A stretch of 64,000 nt of DNA from Trichobilharzia regenti. Taxonomy: Eukaryota > Platyhelminthes > Trematoda > Strigeidida > Schistosomatidae. The position numbers and the translations under genes are program-made. Each line of letters opens with the position of its first letter. Position 1 is the first letter of the stretch. The DNA lies in the NCBI GenBank assembly GCA_944472135.2, contig OX235263.1, positions 29,255,379 to 29,319,378 on the forward strand, in the 5' to 3' direction. Below are positions 11,678 through 20,399 of this stretch, piece after piece. Below the pieces are notes generated by a model. The model was given only the letters and a program-made list of their open reading frames with translations. It made no database searches and had not been told where the DNA came from.

Positions 11678-11693
11678 CTAAAAGTTTTCTTTT
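11678..11693 (+). repeat. Target-site duplication, left copy
   Basis: ctaaaagttttctttt, 16 bases, is repeated exactly at 12,078-12,093 on the other side of the foldback. The uninterrupted PLE copy at about 29,030-29,050 has one related stretch at this place. Confidence 0.8.
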
Positions 11694-11784
11694 CAAGTAT
11701 TGGTTTTGTAGGGATTTTTTTTGACAGTATGGAGGATTTCACCATGAGCTGACATCAGTTAGAGAACCACTGGAAAACCTGAAA

Positions 11785-11830
11785 GTACTTGACAGCTGTT
11801 TCGTTCTAGTTTGAGACTCTTCAGCAGTAC
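11785..11830 (-). ncRNA. Hammerhead ribozyme, family B, core intact
   Basis: On the minus strand: CTGAAGA core (position 7 is free in hammerheads), GAAA core, palindromic stem III ACAGCTGT, and the cleavage triplet GTC. Stem II (GTCT against GAAC) has one mismatch, and stem I (GTACTG against AAGTAC) has a mismatch beside the cleavage site. Activity is uncertain. Confidence 0.7.
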
Positions 11831-11974
11831 GCACCCACCGGGGTTTGAACTCAGGACCTAAACTGGCAGAAATTAGAATTCATGGGCTGGCCATTGAATC
11901 CTGTCCCATTGGCTCAATGGTCTACGAGCTCGCCTTGTAACCAGAAGGTCCTGGGTTCGAACCCCGGTTGGCGC

Positions 11975-12020
11975 GTACTGCCGAGGAGTCCCAAACTAGG
12001 ACGAAACAGCTGTACAGTAC
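11975..12020 (+). ncRNA. Hammerhead ribozyme, family B, mutated core
   Basis: CCGAGGA replaces CTGAGGA (U4 to C). Stem II GTCC/GGAC, GAAA and the ACAGCTGT stem III are kept, and the cleavage triplet is GTA. Stem I is GTACTG/CAGTAC. The U4 change should abolish activity. Confidence 0.7.
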
Positions 12021-12077
12021 TTCCAGGTTTTCCAGTGGTTCTCTAACTGATGTCAGCTCATGGTGAAATCCTCCATA

Positions 12078-12093
12078 CTAAAAGTTTTCTTTT
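12078..12093 (+). repeat. Target-site duplication, right copy
   Basis: Exact partner of 11,678-11,693. Confidence 0.8.
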
Positions 12094-12486
12094 TGACGAA
12101 ATAATCAACTAGGCTGTACATTCGAATATTTATAATAAATGGGTAGGAAAGTTCCAGAGTAGTTTTTGGTCAACGGTTAGATTAATAAAATTATAATTAG
12201 GAATTAAAATGCCATAATAAACAGGGGGACGAATATAGCTCAGACAAAGTAGCATTATAATTACTGAGAAGATTGACATATTGTGCAATTAGGAGTTAGA
12301 AATATAGAAATAACAAAAATAAACAGGATATTTGGATAGAAAATCTAGTGGGATCATAACTAATGGGACGAATAATTGTTTATGCAGTCGGAGATTAAAT
12401 ATGTAGAAATAATAAAATAACATGAATAAAAAGGAAGTTTGGATAAGAAAGTCAATGGGATATTCACTATAAGAAGAATTACCTGT

Positions 12487-12720
12487 TTATGATGGCCACG
12501 ACAGGGACAAGGGTTGAACGTATTTCTTTTGGATACATAGAGTGGGTTTGAGCTTTTGGATGGCTAGTGACTCGGCTATGCCCAGATGTGTTAATTTTAC
12601 TCCCTTTGATAGGTTTGATCGAATCTTGTATACTATTTTAAAGGATTTTTCGAATGGCGCTGAATATCTTGAACTGACCAGATGTTCTGTCATTATATTG
12701 AAAACTACATAAAAATGCAA
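12487..12720 (-). pseudogene. PLE C-terminus
   Basis: A 77-codon minus-strand frame: MTEHLVSSRYSAPFEKSFKI, then IRSNLSKGVKLTHLGIAESL and the hallmark end KPTLCIQKKYVQPLSLSWPS. This is the segment after the GIY-YIG core. It is nearly the same as the end of 30,357-30,746, so both are copies of one PLE family. The endonuclease core itself is not present here. Confidence 0.75.
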
Positions 12721-12725
12721 CTGAG

Positions 12726-13307
12726 TGCTGAGAACACACCTAAGAGTTAATTAAATAGTTAAAACAATTTGAAATGGAGCAAGTTTAATGTATTATGCTG
12801 CATGGGAAATCGATTGGCACTTTGGTAAGTTATTGATAAGACATAGGGTTATGAGTGATGTGATATTTCAACACATTCTAATGTATTAAAATAACCTAGC
12901 AACATGTCATGTACTTTCAGTTGAAAAATCATATGATCTAACGCAAGACATTATCTGAGCAAATAGATTACAGCTGAGATAGTGGAGCTCACTATACACG
13001 TTGTCCTGTCAGAAGATTGGCCACTGTATTATCTCAGTACTCAAATAAAATTGCTGCAGGATCAGGTTGAAAATAATGATAACAACCACTTGGGAACTTC
13101 TATTGTCATTTTACTTGGTTTTTTAAATTCTCAGTGAGTTCCACTACACCATGGTCAGACATGGAGTCCTGAAGATTGTTGCTTATGACCGCAGTACAAT
13201 GCAGTAACTAGTATTCTAGTTTAGTAAAAACGTGATCAATAGAGCACTATCCGCCCAGGATATTGGTTGCCAATCCGTTAAATGTAGACTTAACATAGGC
13301 TACGTCA
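12726..13307. other. No recognisable gene or repeat
   Basis: Nothing seen beyond AT-rich unique-looking sequence. Confidence 0.45.
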
Positions 13308-14163
13308 ATAAATATTTATTATTATTGCTCCCTTGGGTTCCTAGTGGAACATAGGGCTTCAACTCCACGTCTCCACTTGCTTCTGTCTTCCTTCTGCTGT
13401 ACTTTCCACCTGCATCCATGTTAGTTCATACTTTTTCAACTCCTCTTCACACAATCTCCTCCATGCCACCCATGCACCAACGACCCACTCGCCGCTTCCC
13501 TTTTGGCCTGTTCCACTCGAGGGCTTGACGCGCGATATCACCCAGCGGTCCCCTCAGCGAGTGTCCGATCCATCTCCACTTTCTCCTGCATATTTGTTGG
13601 GCGATTGGTTCTTGCTTTGACTCTTCACATAGTTTCTTGTTGGTGATTCTTTCCGACCCGGCCATTGGATCTTCAGTATAGAGCGAACACAGTTGCTGAT
13701 AAACGTCTGGTCTGCAACAGGCTGTTGGAAATATTCTTTGTGACCCGCCCGCCAAGTTTCTCATCCGTATAGAAGAACTGACTGACTTGACGTTGTTTGT
13801 ATTGAAAATCTGACTGAATTTGTTGTTGATGCTGGCTGAGTGACGAAGATTTCCAGATTGTTTTCAGGTTGATGAATGTGTTTCTCGCCTTCCCGATTCT
13901 CGCTCGATTTGACGTCCTCGTCCGTTCCGACTGCGTGTAGTTGAGACAATGCTCAATGCTAGATAAGTGAATAAAGTGACCTCTTTCAAATCCCTCCCGT
14001 TGATGGTGATTGATACTGGATGTTGCTGTTGTTGTTGGCTGGTTGTTTGGTTGTTTTCATCACCTCCGTCTTGTCTATGTTCACTTGGAGTCCTGTCTTC
14101 GCCAGCTGCTTCTTCAACCAGTTTGTCGGTTTTCGCTTGTAAGTCTTCGATTTTATGTGACAA
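13308..14163 (-). mobile_element. RTE-type retrotransposon, 3' part
   Basis: From the ATT tail (about 13,312) through gctcccttgggttcctagtgg-type end into the coding region. Frames at 13,447-13,764 (PIAQQICRRKWRWIGHSLRG) and 13,864-14,163 (HKIEDLQAKTDKLVEEAAGE) give the C-terminal block and the segment just after the polymerase active site. Reading is interrupted at 14,163 and resumes at about 14,842 after an insertion. Confidence 0.75.
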
Positions 14164-14796
14164 TAATAATTATAATAAATATTGATGAAACTTTATTTAG
14201 AAGTTATGAAGATATTCCACTCTGTTTGATCTGCTTTCATATTGAACTTTAAATCTGCCTTAAATCTTATTTTAAAAAGAATCATAATTCAAGTAGATTA
14301 ATTCTCAACCTTTGAATTCATTTCTTACTAAAAATATATGAATTGATTTTCAAAGAAATGAAACAGTTCTCATTATTTTACAGTGTAAAATATAGTTTTT
14401 GAGTTTTTCGAATTATCGATCAGTATTTAGTTTTACGTTAAAAAACATTCAATCTAAATAATACACTTAGTTATAGTATGTCACGATTTCCGACACCCAT
14501 ATAATGTCCATTGGGTAGTTTGGTTGCCTTAACAGTTTCACATTCGTCAGCAACGTGTACCTGCAAATTCAATGAAACTAATGGAATCGGCGTCATCCAG
14601 AGCATTGTTTTCAGACGTTATCACTGGGCTATTCGACATCAGGGTAAAAATACTGAAAGTTTTCATTATAATTTTACGTGACAAACTTAGAAAATGATTC
14701 TGATCACTAATTCTTCAGTGTTTACGCTAGTTTAATGAAGAAGATGGGAGTGAATTTCATTAAATTTGATTAGTACATGGTCTCATATGATTCACT
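14164..14796. other. Insertion splitting the RTE element
   Basis: About 630 bases of AT-rich DNA without coding sequence, beginning with aataataattataataaat. It holds a decayed tRNA-headed SINE on the minus strand (about 14,485-14,660), similar to the one at 8.6-8.8 kb. The host-element sequence taagtcttcgatttt occurs both just before it (14,139-14,153) and after it (near 14,845), as a target duplication would. Confidence 0.5.
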
Positions 14797-15545
14797 CATT
14801 ATTATTATTGCTCCCTTGGGTTCCTGGTGAAACAAAGTAAGTAAGTCTTCGATTTTGTGACAGTGACATCAAACATAAATCATCCACGCGCGAAATCCAG
14901 GTCTTCTAGGTTCTTCGCGTTGGTCGGTCCAGGATATCCCTGTCTTCCCGTTTCCCACTGTCTGACGCATAATCCAGTCAGTCCACGACAATTAGGAATA
15001 TCATCGTGGGTGGTAGATAATATGCACCCTTGTCTGACTCCTGTGTTAACTCCAAACGCCTCGCTGAGTTTTCCGTTATGGATCACTTGACATGTTCCGT
15101 TGTCGTACAGCTGTTGAATAAGATTGATGAATATTTGGGCGCTGCTCTCCGTAGTACTCGAGTAGTTTCCAAATTACTTCGCGGTCAACGCTGTCTGTCG
15201 AAGGCTTTCTCAAAGTCTATAAAGTTGAGGTAGAGGTTTGATTGCCATTCCATGCTTTGTTCTGTGATGATGATGCGTAGAGTTGCAATTTGGTCAGAAC
15301 ATGATTTGCCTTTCCTGAATCCAGCTTGTTCTGGTGGGGCGGAGTTCTGTCTCCGGTGCGTCCTTTAATCTCTCCAGGATGATGCGACTCAGGATTTTAG
15401 TTGGCGTCGACAGGAGCATGATTCCTCGCCAGTTCTTGCAGACTGAGTCCTAAGTCGCCCTTGTTTGGTAGTTTCATGAGGTAACCTTTCCTCCAGTCAG
15501 TAGGATTCACTCATTAGTCGACCACGACTTTGCAGAAGATTTAAA
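14797..15545 (-). mobile_element. RTE-type retrotransposon, RT part
   Basis: It starts with a 40-base RTE 3' end (ATT run, then gctcccttgggttcctggtg) that jumps straight into taagtcttcgattttgtgac, the exact place where 13,308-14,163 stops. Frame 14,880-15,086 reads MIHNGKLSEAFGVNTGVRQG, the RT block before the polymerase core; the FADD-like motif region follows as DLDFARG. The region to about 15,545 covers upstream RT sequence with frameshifts. Confidence 0.7.
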
Positions 15546-16009
15546 AAGAAAGTTTTAATGTTATTTATTCCATATGAACACTTTTCACTTAGGCAAGTTC
15601 TTTTACTTAATGTTCAATTACATGTTTTCACTTATGATGAAAACCAAAAGTAAACCTCAAAATAACCATATTCCCATAGTTTTCCAAAAGATTAGAGGAC
15701 AATAATAATGGTAATAATAATAATAATTCGGGAAGTAGATAATAACTTGAAGGGATCTTATATTTGGAAATTATTTAATGCTGAACCCTACATGTTATCC
15801 TAGCGGAGAATGCATGTTTATATCTTGGGAATTTATTAAATTTCACTCAAAAGTATCTCATAAATCTTACTGGGAACCACTTTTAATGAAACCAAAACAA
15901 TACATATCCACAACTTTTAAGGACTGGTTAGCAGAGACTTCATTAAGTACTGGTTTATCACCACGAACCAACTTCAGTTAGACAGCCTTGGATGTTCATG
16001 TTACAAGGC
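15546..16009. other. No recognised gene; one unexplained short frame
   Basis: A 67-codon frame at 15,778-15,981 (MLNPTCYPSGECMFISWEFI, then KPKQYISTTFKDW) has mixed composition and no hit I can name. I see no clear splice sites around it. Confidence 0.35.
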
Positions 16010-16230
16010 GAAGTTATTGGTCATTCAGTCATTTGGACGGAATCCAGTCGCCCATCGATTATAACGCTTTGTGGTCTTGTACCTTGAAGATATTGGGTTC
16101 GATCTCCGGTGGAGTCATGGGGACATACTGATGAAGTGTCCTCAACTAGGATGAAACAGTTATCTAGTGATTCCTGGTCTTTAGTGGTTCTCCAATTGAA
16201 GTCACTTCGTGTTCAAAACTTAGTATCCAG
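16010..16230 (+). repeat. Decayed family B hammerhead retroposon
   Basis: tRNA-like B box gggttcgatctccgg at about 16,089, followed by the ribozyme region and the end ttagtggttctccaattgaa, matching the family B body ccagtggttctctaactgat. In the ribozyme, ATGAAGT replaces CTGANGA while GATGAAAC keeps the GAAA. Inactive. I see no foldback partner. Confidence 0.6.
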
Positions 16231-16417
16231 AATGTACTATTAAGACAAATTTGCATTTACTGGAGTACTAGCTGCCTTTAGGGGAACAGTAACTGAAGGA
16301 CTCTAATAGTGGTATCCAGGGTAAATAGCCATAGAGTTTACAGTTTATCATTCAGATGTATACATATATTCATTCAAGTGAAAACTAGTGTTTATATTAC
16401 AAATAAAAATCACTATT

Positions 16418-16835
16418 CGACTTGGCGAGTCATAAAGAGCATCTCAAACAAACTCCAAACCTTCATTAACAGCTGCCTCCGCTCAATACTCAAGATCAGA
16501 TGGCCAGAAAAGATCAGGAACAGGGATCTCTGGGAGCGAACCAACCAGGAACCGATTGTGAAACAAATAGGCAGAAAGAAATGGAGATGGATTGGCCATA
16601 CGCTGAGGAAACCATCAAGTGACATCACCAGACAAGCCCTCGAATGGAACCTGAAAGGGAGGCGGCGAGTTGGTCGTCCAAGGGTGACTTGGAGGAGATC
16701 CTGCGAGGAGGAGATGAAAGCATGTGGACAGACCTGGAGCAGGGTGAAAAAGTTGGCAGAAAACCGAAGGCAATGGAGGTGCTCAGCTGAAGCCCTATGT
16801 TCCTCTAGGAACTAAAGGATACAATAATAATAATA
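16418..16835 (+). mobile_element. RTE-type retrotransposon, 3' end with long open frame
   Basis: Plus strand, 5'-truncated. It ends at cctctaggaactaaaggata and an AAT run at 16,825-16,842. Coding is open from 16,418 to 16,815 (about 132 codons of element sequence): VIKSISNKLQTFINSCLRSI, then QIGRKKWRWIGHTLRKPSSD, RQALEWNLKGRRRVGRPRVT, and ends EALCSSRN. It is one of the least damaged C-termini of this family here. The in-frame extension upstream to 16,309 is not part of the element. Confidence 0.8.
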
Positions 16836-16842
16836 ATAATTC

Positions 16843-17214
16843 GACTCTTTGAAATCTAGGGTGATGCATAGTAGTTTATTAAGGCACTGTAGTCATCTCA
16901 CATTCAGCAAGTATCACTGATTACTGAGATTTCTATATAAAAGTCAAATTGATCTACTTTTTTTCCCTATGCGCTTCTGTACATATTCCTTGATATTTTC
17001 TGTGGTGATATCTTGACCTGGACCAATACGGGTATCCATTGTGATATAGCTATTTGTTGTACTGATTGCTAGGGGTACTATCCTGTAGTGTAAGCAATTT
17101 CATGTATATCTTGTTCAAACTACTTTGATTTTTTTACTTCTCAAACATGATCTGCTAGCGACTTGAGAATACACACATTCACTTTTGGGCGTAAAGTATA
17201 TATTTAAATTTTGG
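16843..17214. other. No recognisable gene or repeat
   Basis: AT-rich; nothing seen. Confidence 0.45.
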
Positions 17215-17400
17215 GAATACTTTCGGCTCAGTGGTAATGCCACTGGCTGTTACAATAGCTGATATGGGTTCGAATTTCTGACGGAATGTCAGTTCTTTCT
17301 AGGTAGTCTATATGCTTAGTCAGCAGGTGCTAATAGGCATGAAGCCTAGATCCAGGGGTTCCTGGTGTTTCTCCCCAACCATCCATAGCACAGTTCTCTT
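17215..17400 (+). repeat. tRNA-headed retroposon, family D
   Basis: A-box-like ggctcagtggtaatgcc and B-box-like atgggttcgaatttctg at the proper spacing, then about 40 bases, a hammerhead-like segment and a tail tagatccaggggttcctgg. This is the better copy of the repeat at the window start. Confidence 0.55.
17311..17360 (+). ncRNA. Decayed hammerhead ribozyme, family D
   Basis: GTGC and GCAT can pair as stem II across taatag; then GAAG (for GAAA), a CCTAG-type stem III and the cleavage-type triplet ATC. The CTGANGA half is damaged (gtcagcag). The parts are in the right order at the right spacing, but activity is excluded. Confidence 0.4.
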
Positions 17401-17575
17401 CAAATTATTAACCATCTCTCTTTATTTTATTTGGGACAGTTTCAGCTTATCTAAATTCTGAAGCACGCAAGGATTTTGTTTTAATTTCATTCTTTCACAG
17501 TCTTTCAGAAAAACGAATTACTTATACCACGACTATTTCTTATAATTTACTCATATGCTATTCATTTTCTTCTTC

Positions 17576-17715
17576 AGAAATCAGTCCAGTGCGTCGGTAG
17601 CACTCTCACGCATCATGCACATGGTCCGGGGTTCGATCCCCTGCCAACTCACACCTGATGTCAATGGTAGGCCTGAAAACTTTGAGCTACCGATATCGCA
17701 TGGTGAAAATTTTTT
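17576..17715 (+). repeat. Family C tRNA-derived SINE, plus copy
   Basis: Head with ggtagcactctcacgc (A-box region) and ggggttcgatcccctgcc (B box), then the body cacacctgatgtcaatggta and ctaccgatatcgcatg. The 3' end is truncated just before the CR1-like tail. It lies tail to tail with the next copy. Confidence 0.7.
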
Positions 17716-17734
17716 TACTTTATTTTTATTTTTG

Positions 17735-17912
17735 ATTACAGCTTGATTCTACACTGTATTTTCGGCACAAGTATGGAATTTTCAGCATGGATATCGGTAG
17801 CCTAAATTTTGCCGGCCAACCATAGATATCAGGTGTGAGTCGGCAGGGGATCGAAACTCGGACCATGTGCATGGTCGGCGAGAGTCCTAACCACTGTGCC
17901 ACCGAAATAAAA
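17735..17912 (-). repeat. Family C tRNA-derived SINE, minus copy
   Basis: Full unit on the minus strand: head with gcacagtggttaggactctc and gatcccctgccgactcac, body, and the tail ggaatcaagctgtaatc-like, written on the plus strand as gattacagcttgattctaca. The tail resembles the end of the CR1-type element at 3.9 kb. Confidence 0.7.
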
Positions 17913-18092
17913 TAAATAATCTCCCATGTGTTACATTGGCATTAAGAACTCATTAGCAGATATATTCGGTTATTTATTCAGTAGAACTCTGGTCTTGAAC
18001 TTCAAAGGTGGGTGGTTAAAATAACTCAGTGTATTCAAGATTAAATAGCTCAGATAATCCACCTTAATGTAATTATGCCACCTATTTTAAAC

Positions 18093-18104
18093 AGAGATAA
18101 CCGG
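18093..18104 (+). repeat. Target-site duplication, left copy
   Basis: agagataaccgg is repeated exactly at 18,825-18,836 around the composite hammerhead retroposon. Confidence 0.8.
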
Positions 18105-18251
18105 TTATTGAATTGAATTCTTGATTTTCCCGTCGATTGATTGGACCGAAGTGCTCGGTCTCAGGTTGACATGTCGGCTTCTTGTGCAGATGCTTCGACG
18201 ATGTCTGGGGATTTTGATTTGTATACAATTGGTGGATGGTGGCTAGCAGTG

Positions 18252-18302
18252 GAATCCAGGATGCGCGTTTCGTCCTAATTGGGACTCGTCAGCTGGATGT
18301 AC
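18252..18302 (-). ncRNA. Hammerhead ribozyme, Sm-alpha-like, core intact
   Basis: Minus strand: stem I ATCCAG/CTGGAT, core CTGACGA, stem II GTCC/GGAC closing CAATTA, core GAAA, stem III from CGCGCAT with one mismatch, cleavage triplet ATC. All conserved core bases are present. The layout is that of the schistosome hammerhead used in structural work, with its very short stem III. Confidence 0.85.
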
Positions 18303-18744
18303 CTGCATTTCTCAGTGAGTGATGATGTTCCCACCGAGGCTCGAACCCAGTGCCCATAGTTTCAAACGCCAAAGCGTTATCCACTAGACCACTTGGGCCA
18401 CGAGAGCCACCTCTTGTGCGACGGGTCATATTAATTATTGAATTGAATTCTTGATTTTCCCGTCGACTGATTGGACCGAAGTGCTCGGTCTCAGGTTGAC
18501 ATGTCGGCTTCTTGTGCAGATGCTTCGACGATGTCTGGGGATTTTGATTTGTATACAATTGGTGGATGGTGGCCAATCAATCGACGGGAAAATCAAGAAT
18601 TCAATTCAATAATTAATATGACCCGTCGCACAAGAGGTGGCTCTCGTGGCCCAAGTGGTCTAGTGGATAACGCTTTGGCGTTTGAAACTATGGGCACTGG
18701 GTTCGAGCCTCGGTGGGAACATCATCACTCACTGAGAAATGCAG

Positions 18745-18796
18745 GTACATCCAGCTGACGAGTCCCAATTAGGACGAAATGCGCATCCTGGATTCC
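18745..18796 (+). ncRNA. Hammerhead ribozyme, Sm-alpha-like, intact
   Basis: Stem I ATCCAG/CTGGAT, core CTGACGA, stem II GTCC/GGAC, core GAAA, perfectly self-complementary stem III ATGCGCAT with no loop, cleavage triplet ATC with the cut expected after 18,787. The loopless stem III means single-unit cleavage should be weak and paired RNA molecules more active, as known for Sm-alpha hammerheads. Confidence 0.88.
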
Positions 18797-18824
18797 ACTG
18801 CTAGCCACCATCCACCAATTGTAT

Positions 18825-18836
18825 AGAGATAACCGG
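18825..18836 (+). repeat. Target-site duplication, right copy
   Basis: Exact partner of 18,093-18,104. Confidence 0.8.
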
Positions 18837-19477
18837 ATTGTTGGCGATCTTTCTTAGTGATTTCGATGGAAATATCAGAATATTTATTAAGTATAAATAG
18901 GTACCAACGTTTGAAGGAGGTGACTTCCTTCACTTATCTAGGAAGCATTGTTTCAGCCACAGAAGAAGGTGACGAAGACGTCAAAGCCAGCCAGAATCAG
19001 AAAGGTAAACTACGCCTTCATTAATCTGAAACCAGTTTGAAAATCTACGCTCCGCAGGATAAACACAAATGTGAGGTCAGTCACTCCTTCTATACGGGTC
19101 AGAAACTTGGCACGTTGCGATAATCATTTCCAACAGGCTAGTGCAGACTTTTATCAACAGATGCCCTCTTCGCTGGCTCCACTATTGAACATTAGTTGTT
19201 CAGAAAGAATTAGCGACAAGAATCTGTGGGAGCAAACTAACTAAGAGCCTCTCGTTCAACACATATGTAGGGAGAAAAGGGAGATGGATTTGTCGGATAT
19301 ACATTGAGGAGATCATCGAATGACATCGTGTGCCAGACCATCGAATGGAAACAGAATGGGAAGCGAAGAGTGAGGAGGGTAACGTGAATCAGATGGTGAG
19401 AGGACGAAATGAGAGATAATAGGCAGTTGTGAGCCCAGCTAAATAAAACAGAATAAAATGTAACAAACGGGAGATGT

Positions 19478-19720
19478 AAGCCGCCATGCGTATTTGTTCG
19501 CATGGTGGCTTTTTGTGCGTCGGTGTCACAGTGGTTAGGACTCTCGCCGACAATGCATATGGTCCGAATTTCGATCCCCTACCGACGAAGCACACCTGAT
19601 ATCTGTGGTCGGCCTGCAAAATTTGGTCTACCGATATCACATGCTGAAAATTCCACACTTGTACCAAAAATACAGTATGGAATCAAGCTGTAATCAAAAA
19701 TAATAAGAAAAATAAATATA
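19478..19720 (+). repeat. Family C tRNA-derived SINE inserted in RTE 3' end
   Basis: Head gtcggtgtcacagtggttag and B box atttcgatcccct, body with atatctgtggtcggcctgc, CR1-like tail gtatggaatcaagctgtaat and an A-rich end. agatgt is duplicated at 19,472-19,477 and 19,721-19,726. The undisturbed RTE sequence at about 7,500 shows the empty site. A leader hairpin precedes the head. Confidence 0.75.
19480..19509 (+). repeat. Hairpin before the family C head
   Basis: gccgccatgcg pairs with cgcatggtggc (11 bases with one G-T pair) around the loop tatttgtt. It is part of this SINE copy only; the other copies that I can compare have different or eroded sequence here. Confidence 0.7.
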
Positions 19721-19775
19721 AGATGTGTTGTTGTGGCCGTATGTTACACTCAAAACCCAAATGAATAATAGTAAT

Positions 19776-20399
19776 AACAGTTACTACTCACTGAACTGCT
19801 TATTATCGTAGAAATTCGTACAAAGGCACACTTCGGAAAAGCACGGATAAAAATAAACGATGGTGTAATGAAACCACAGTGAATAAAAGCGTCTGGATAA
19901 AGTTAAGTAAACATTTGAGAATCGAGTTGTTGATAAGGCGTAAATATACTTGGATCATTTCACTCATAGTCACTAACTAATGATACACAAATCTCAAAAA
20001 TCCCATAAAGACAATTAACACCTCCCTCCTTGACTGAAAAAGACAGTCGAAAACTTTGTGGACTGGTAACATTTTTTTGTATTACCATTCAACGAGAAAA
20101 ACGTTAATCGGTTATGCCGGTGATTAAACAGAAAAAATTCAATACTTAACTTACTAGTCAATGACAAAACACCTGAAAACCAACGAACACAAAGAACGTT
20201 ACTTGCTAACAAAGGAAGAACCACAGTATTTGTGCAGACAGAAAACTGTACCAAAAAAGATACTAACGTACGCCAGCAGCCCACTAAAGGTCTTACGCAG
20301 ACACTAAGTAGTCGCATCCAAAGACCTTCAAGCAAACTTATGAAATCAAGACAAATAACGAAGCCAGATCATTGACGAATGAAATCTGACTGACCCACT
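19776..20399. other. No recognised gene
   Basis: Unrecognised sequence that may contain the decayed upstream end of the following PLE; I could not anchor any motif. Confidence 0.4.

Larger units (their letters stand above)
11694..12077. mobile_element. Foldback family B hammerhead retroposon
   Basis: A minus-strand unit (11,694-about 11,875: tail, ribozyme, B box) is followed by a plus-strand unit (about 11,880-12,077: tRNA-like head with tggctcaatggtctacgagc and gggttcgaaccccgg, ribozyme, tail). The two outer ends are the same tail in opposite orientation. One 16-base target duplication encloses both units, so they entered as one event. Confidence 0.8.
11615..12725 (-). mobile_element. PLE 3' part with terminal region, hit by a foldback SINE
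   Basis: Minus-strand PLE: the end of the coding frame at 12,487-12,720, then a non-coding terminal region (12,094-12,486 and 11,615-11,677) that matches 28.97-29.25 and 30.13-30.36 kb in order, for example aggctgtacattcg and aacaggggga. A hammerhead foldback (11,694-12,077) interrupts the terminal region. The homologous copy at 29 kb lacks this insertion and instead carries its own at another position. Confidence 0.7.
18105..18824. mobile_element. Composite foldback of Sm-alpha-like hammerhead retroposon (family A)
   Basis: On the minus strand the sequence runs tail (18,572-18,433), head and ribozyme (18,432-18,243), tail again (18,242-18,105), which is about 1.4 tandem units. It is then joined at about 18,573 to one inverted plus-strand unit lacking most of its tail (18,573-18,824). 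Heads carry gtggtctagtggataacgct (A box) and gggttcgagcctcgg (B box). A single 12-base target duplication encloses everything. The two long frames here (18,289-18,576 minus and 18,471-18,758 plus) share their C-terminal sequence because they read the two inverted arms; they are not genes. Confidence 0.85.
18894..19775 (+). mobile_element. RTE-type retrotransposon, interrupted by a SINE
   Basis: Plus strand: gaaggaggtgacttccttca (the EVTSFTYLGS-type block), then a stretch almost the reverse complement of 7,740-8,030, and the C-terminal block near gggagaaaagggagatggat. A family C SINE (19,478-19,720) lies inside the 3' end, which resumes at 19,721 as agatgtgttgttgtggcc. Frames are broken throughout. 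Confidence 0.75.

Noticed and set aside
18289..18758. Two 95-residue frames with the same C-terminus as a gene pair
   Set aside because: Both cover the inverted family A arms; the shared part is head plus ribozyme sequence read as protein.
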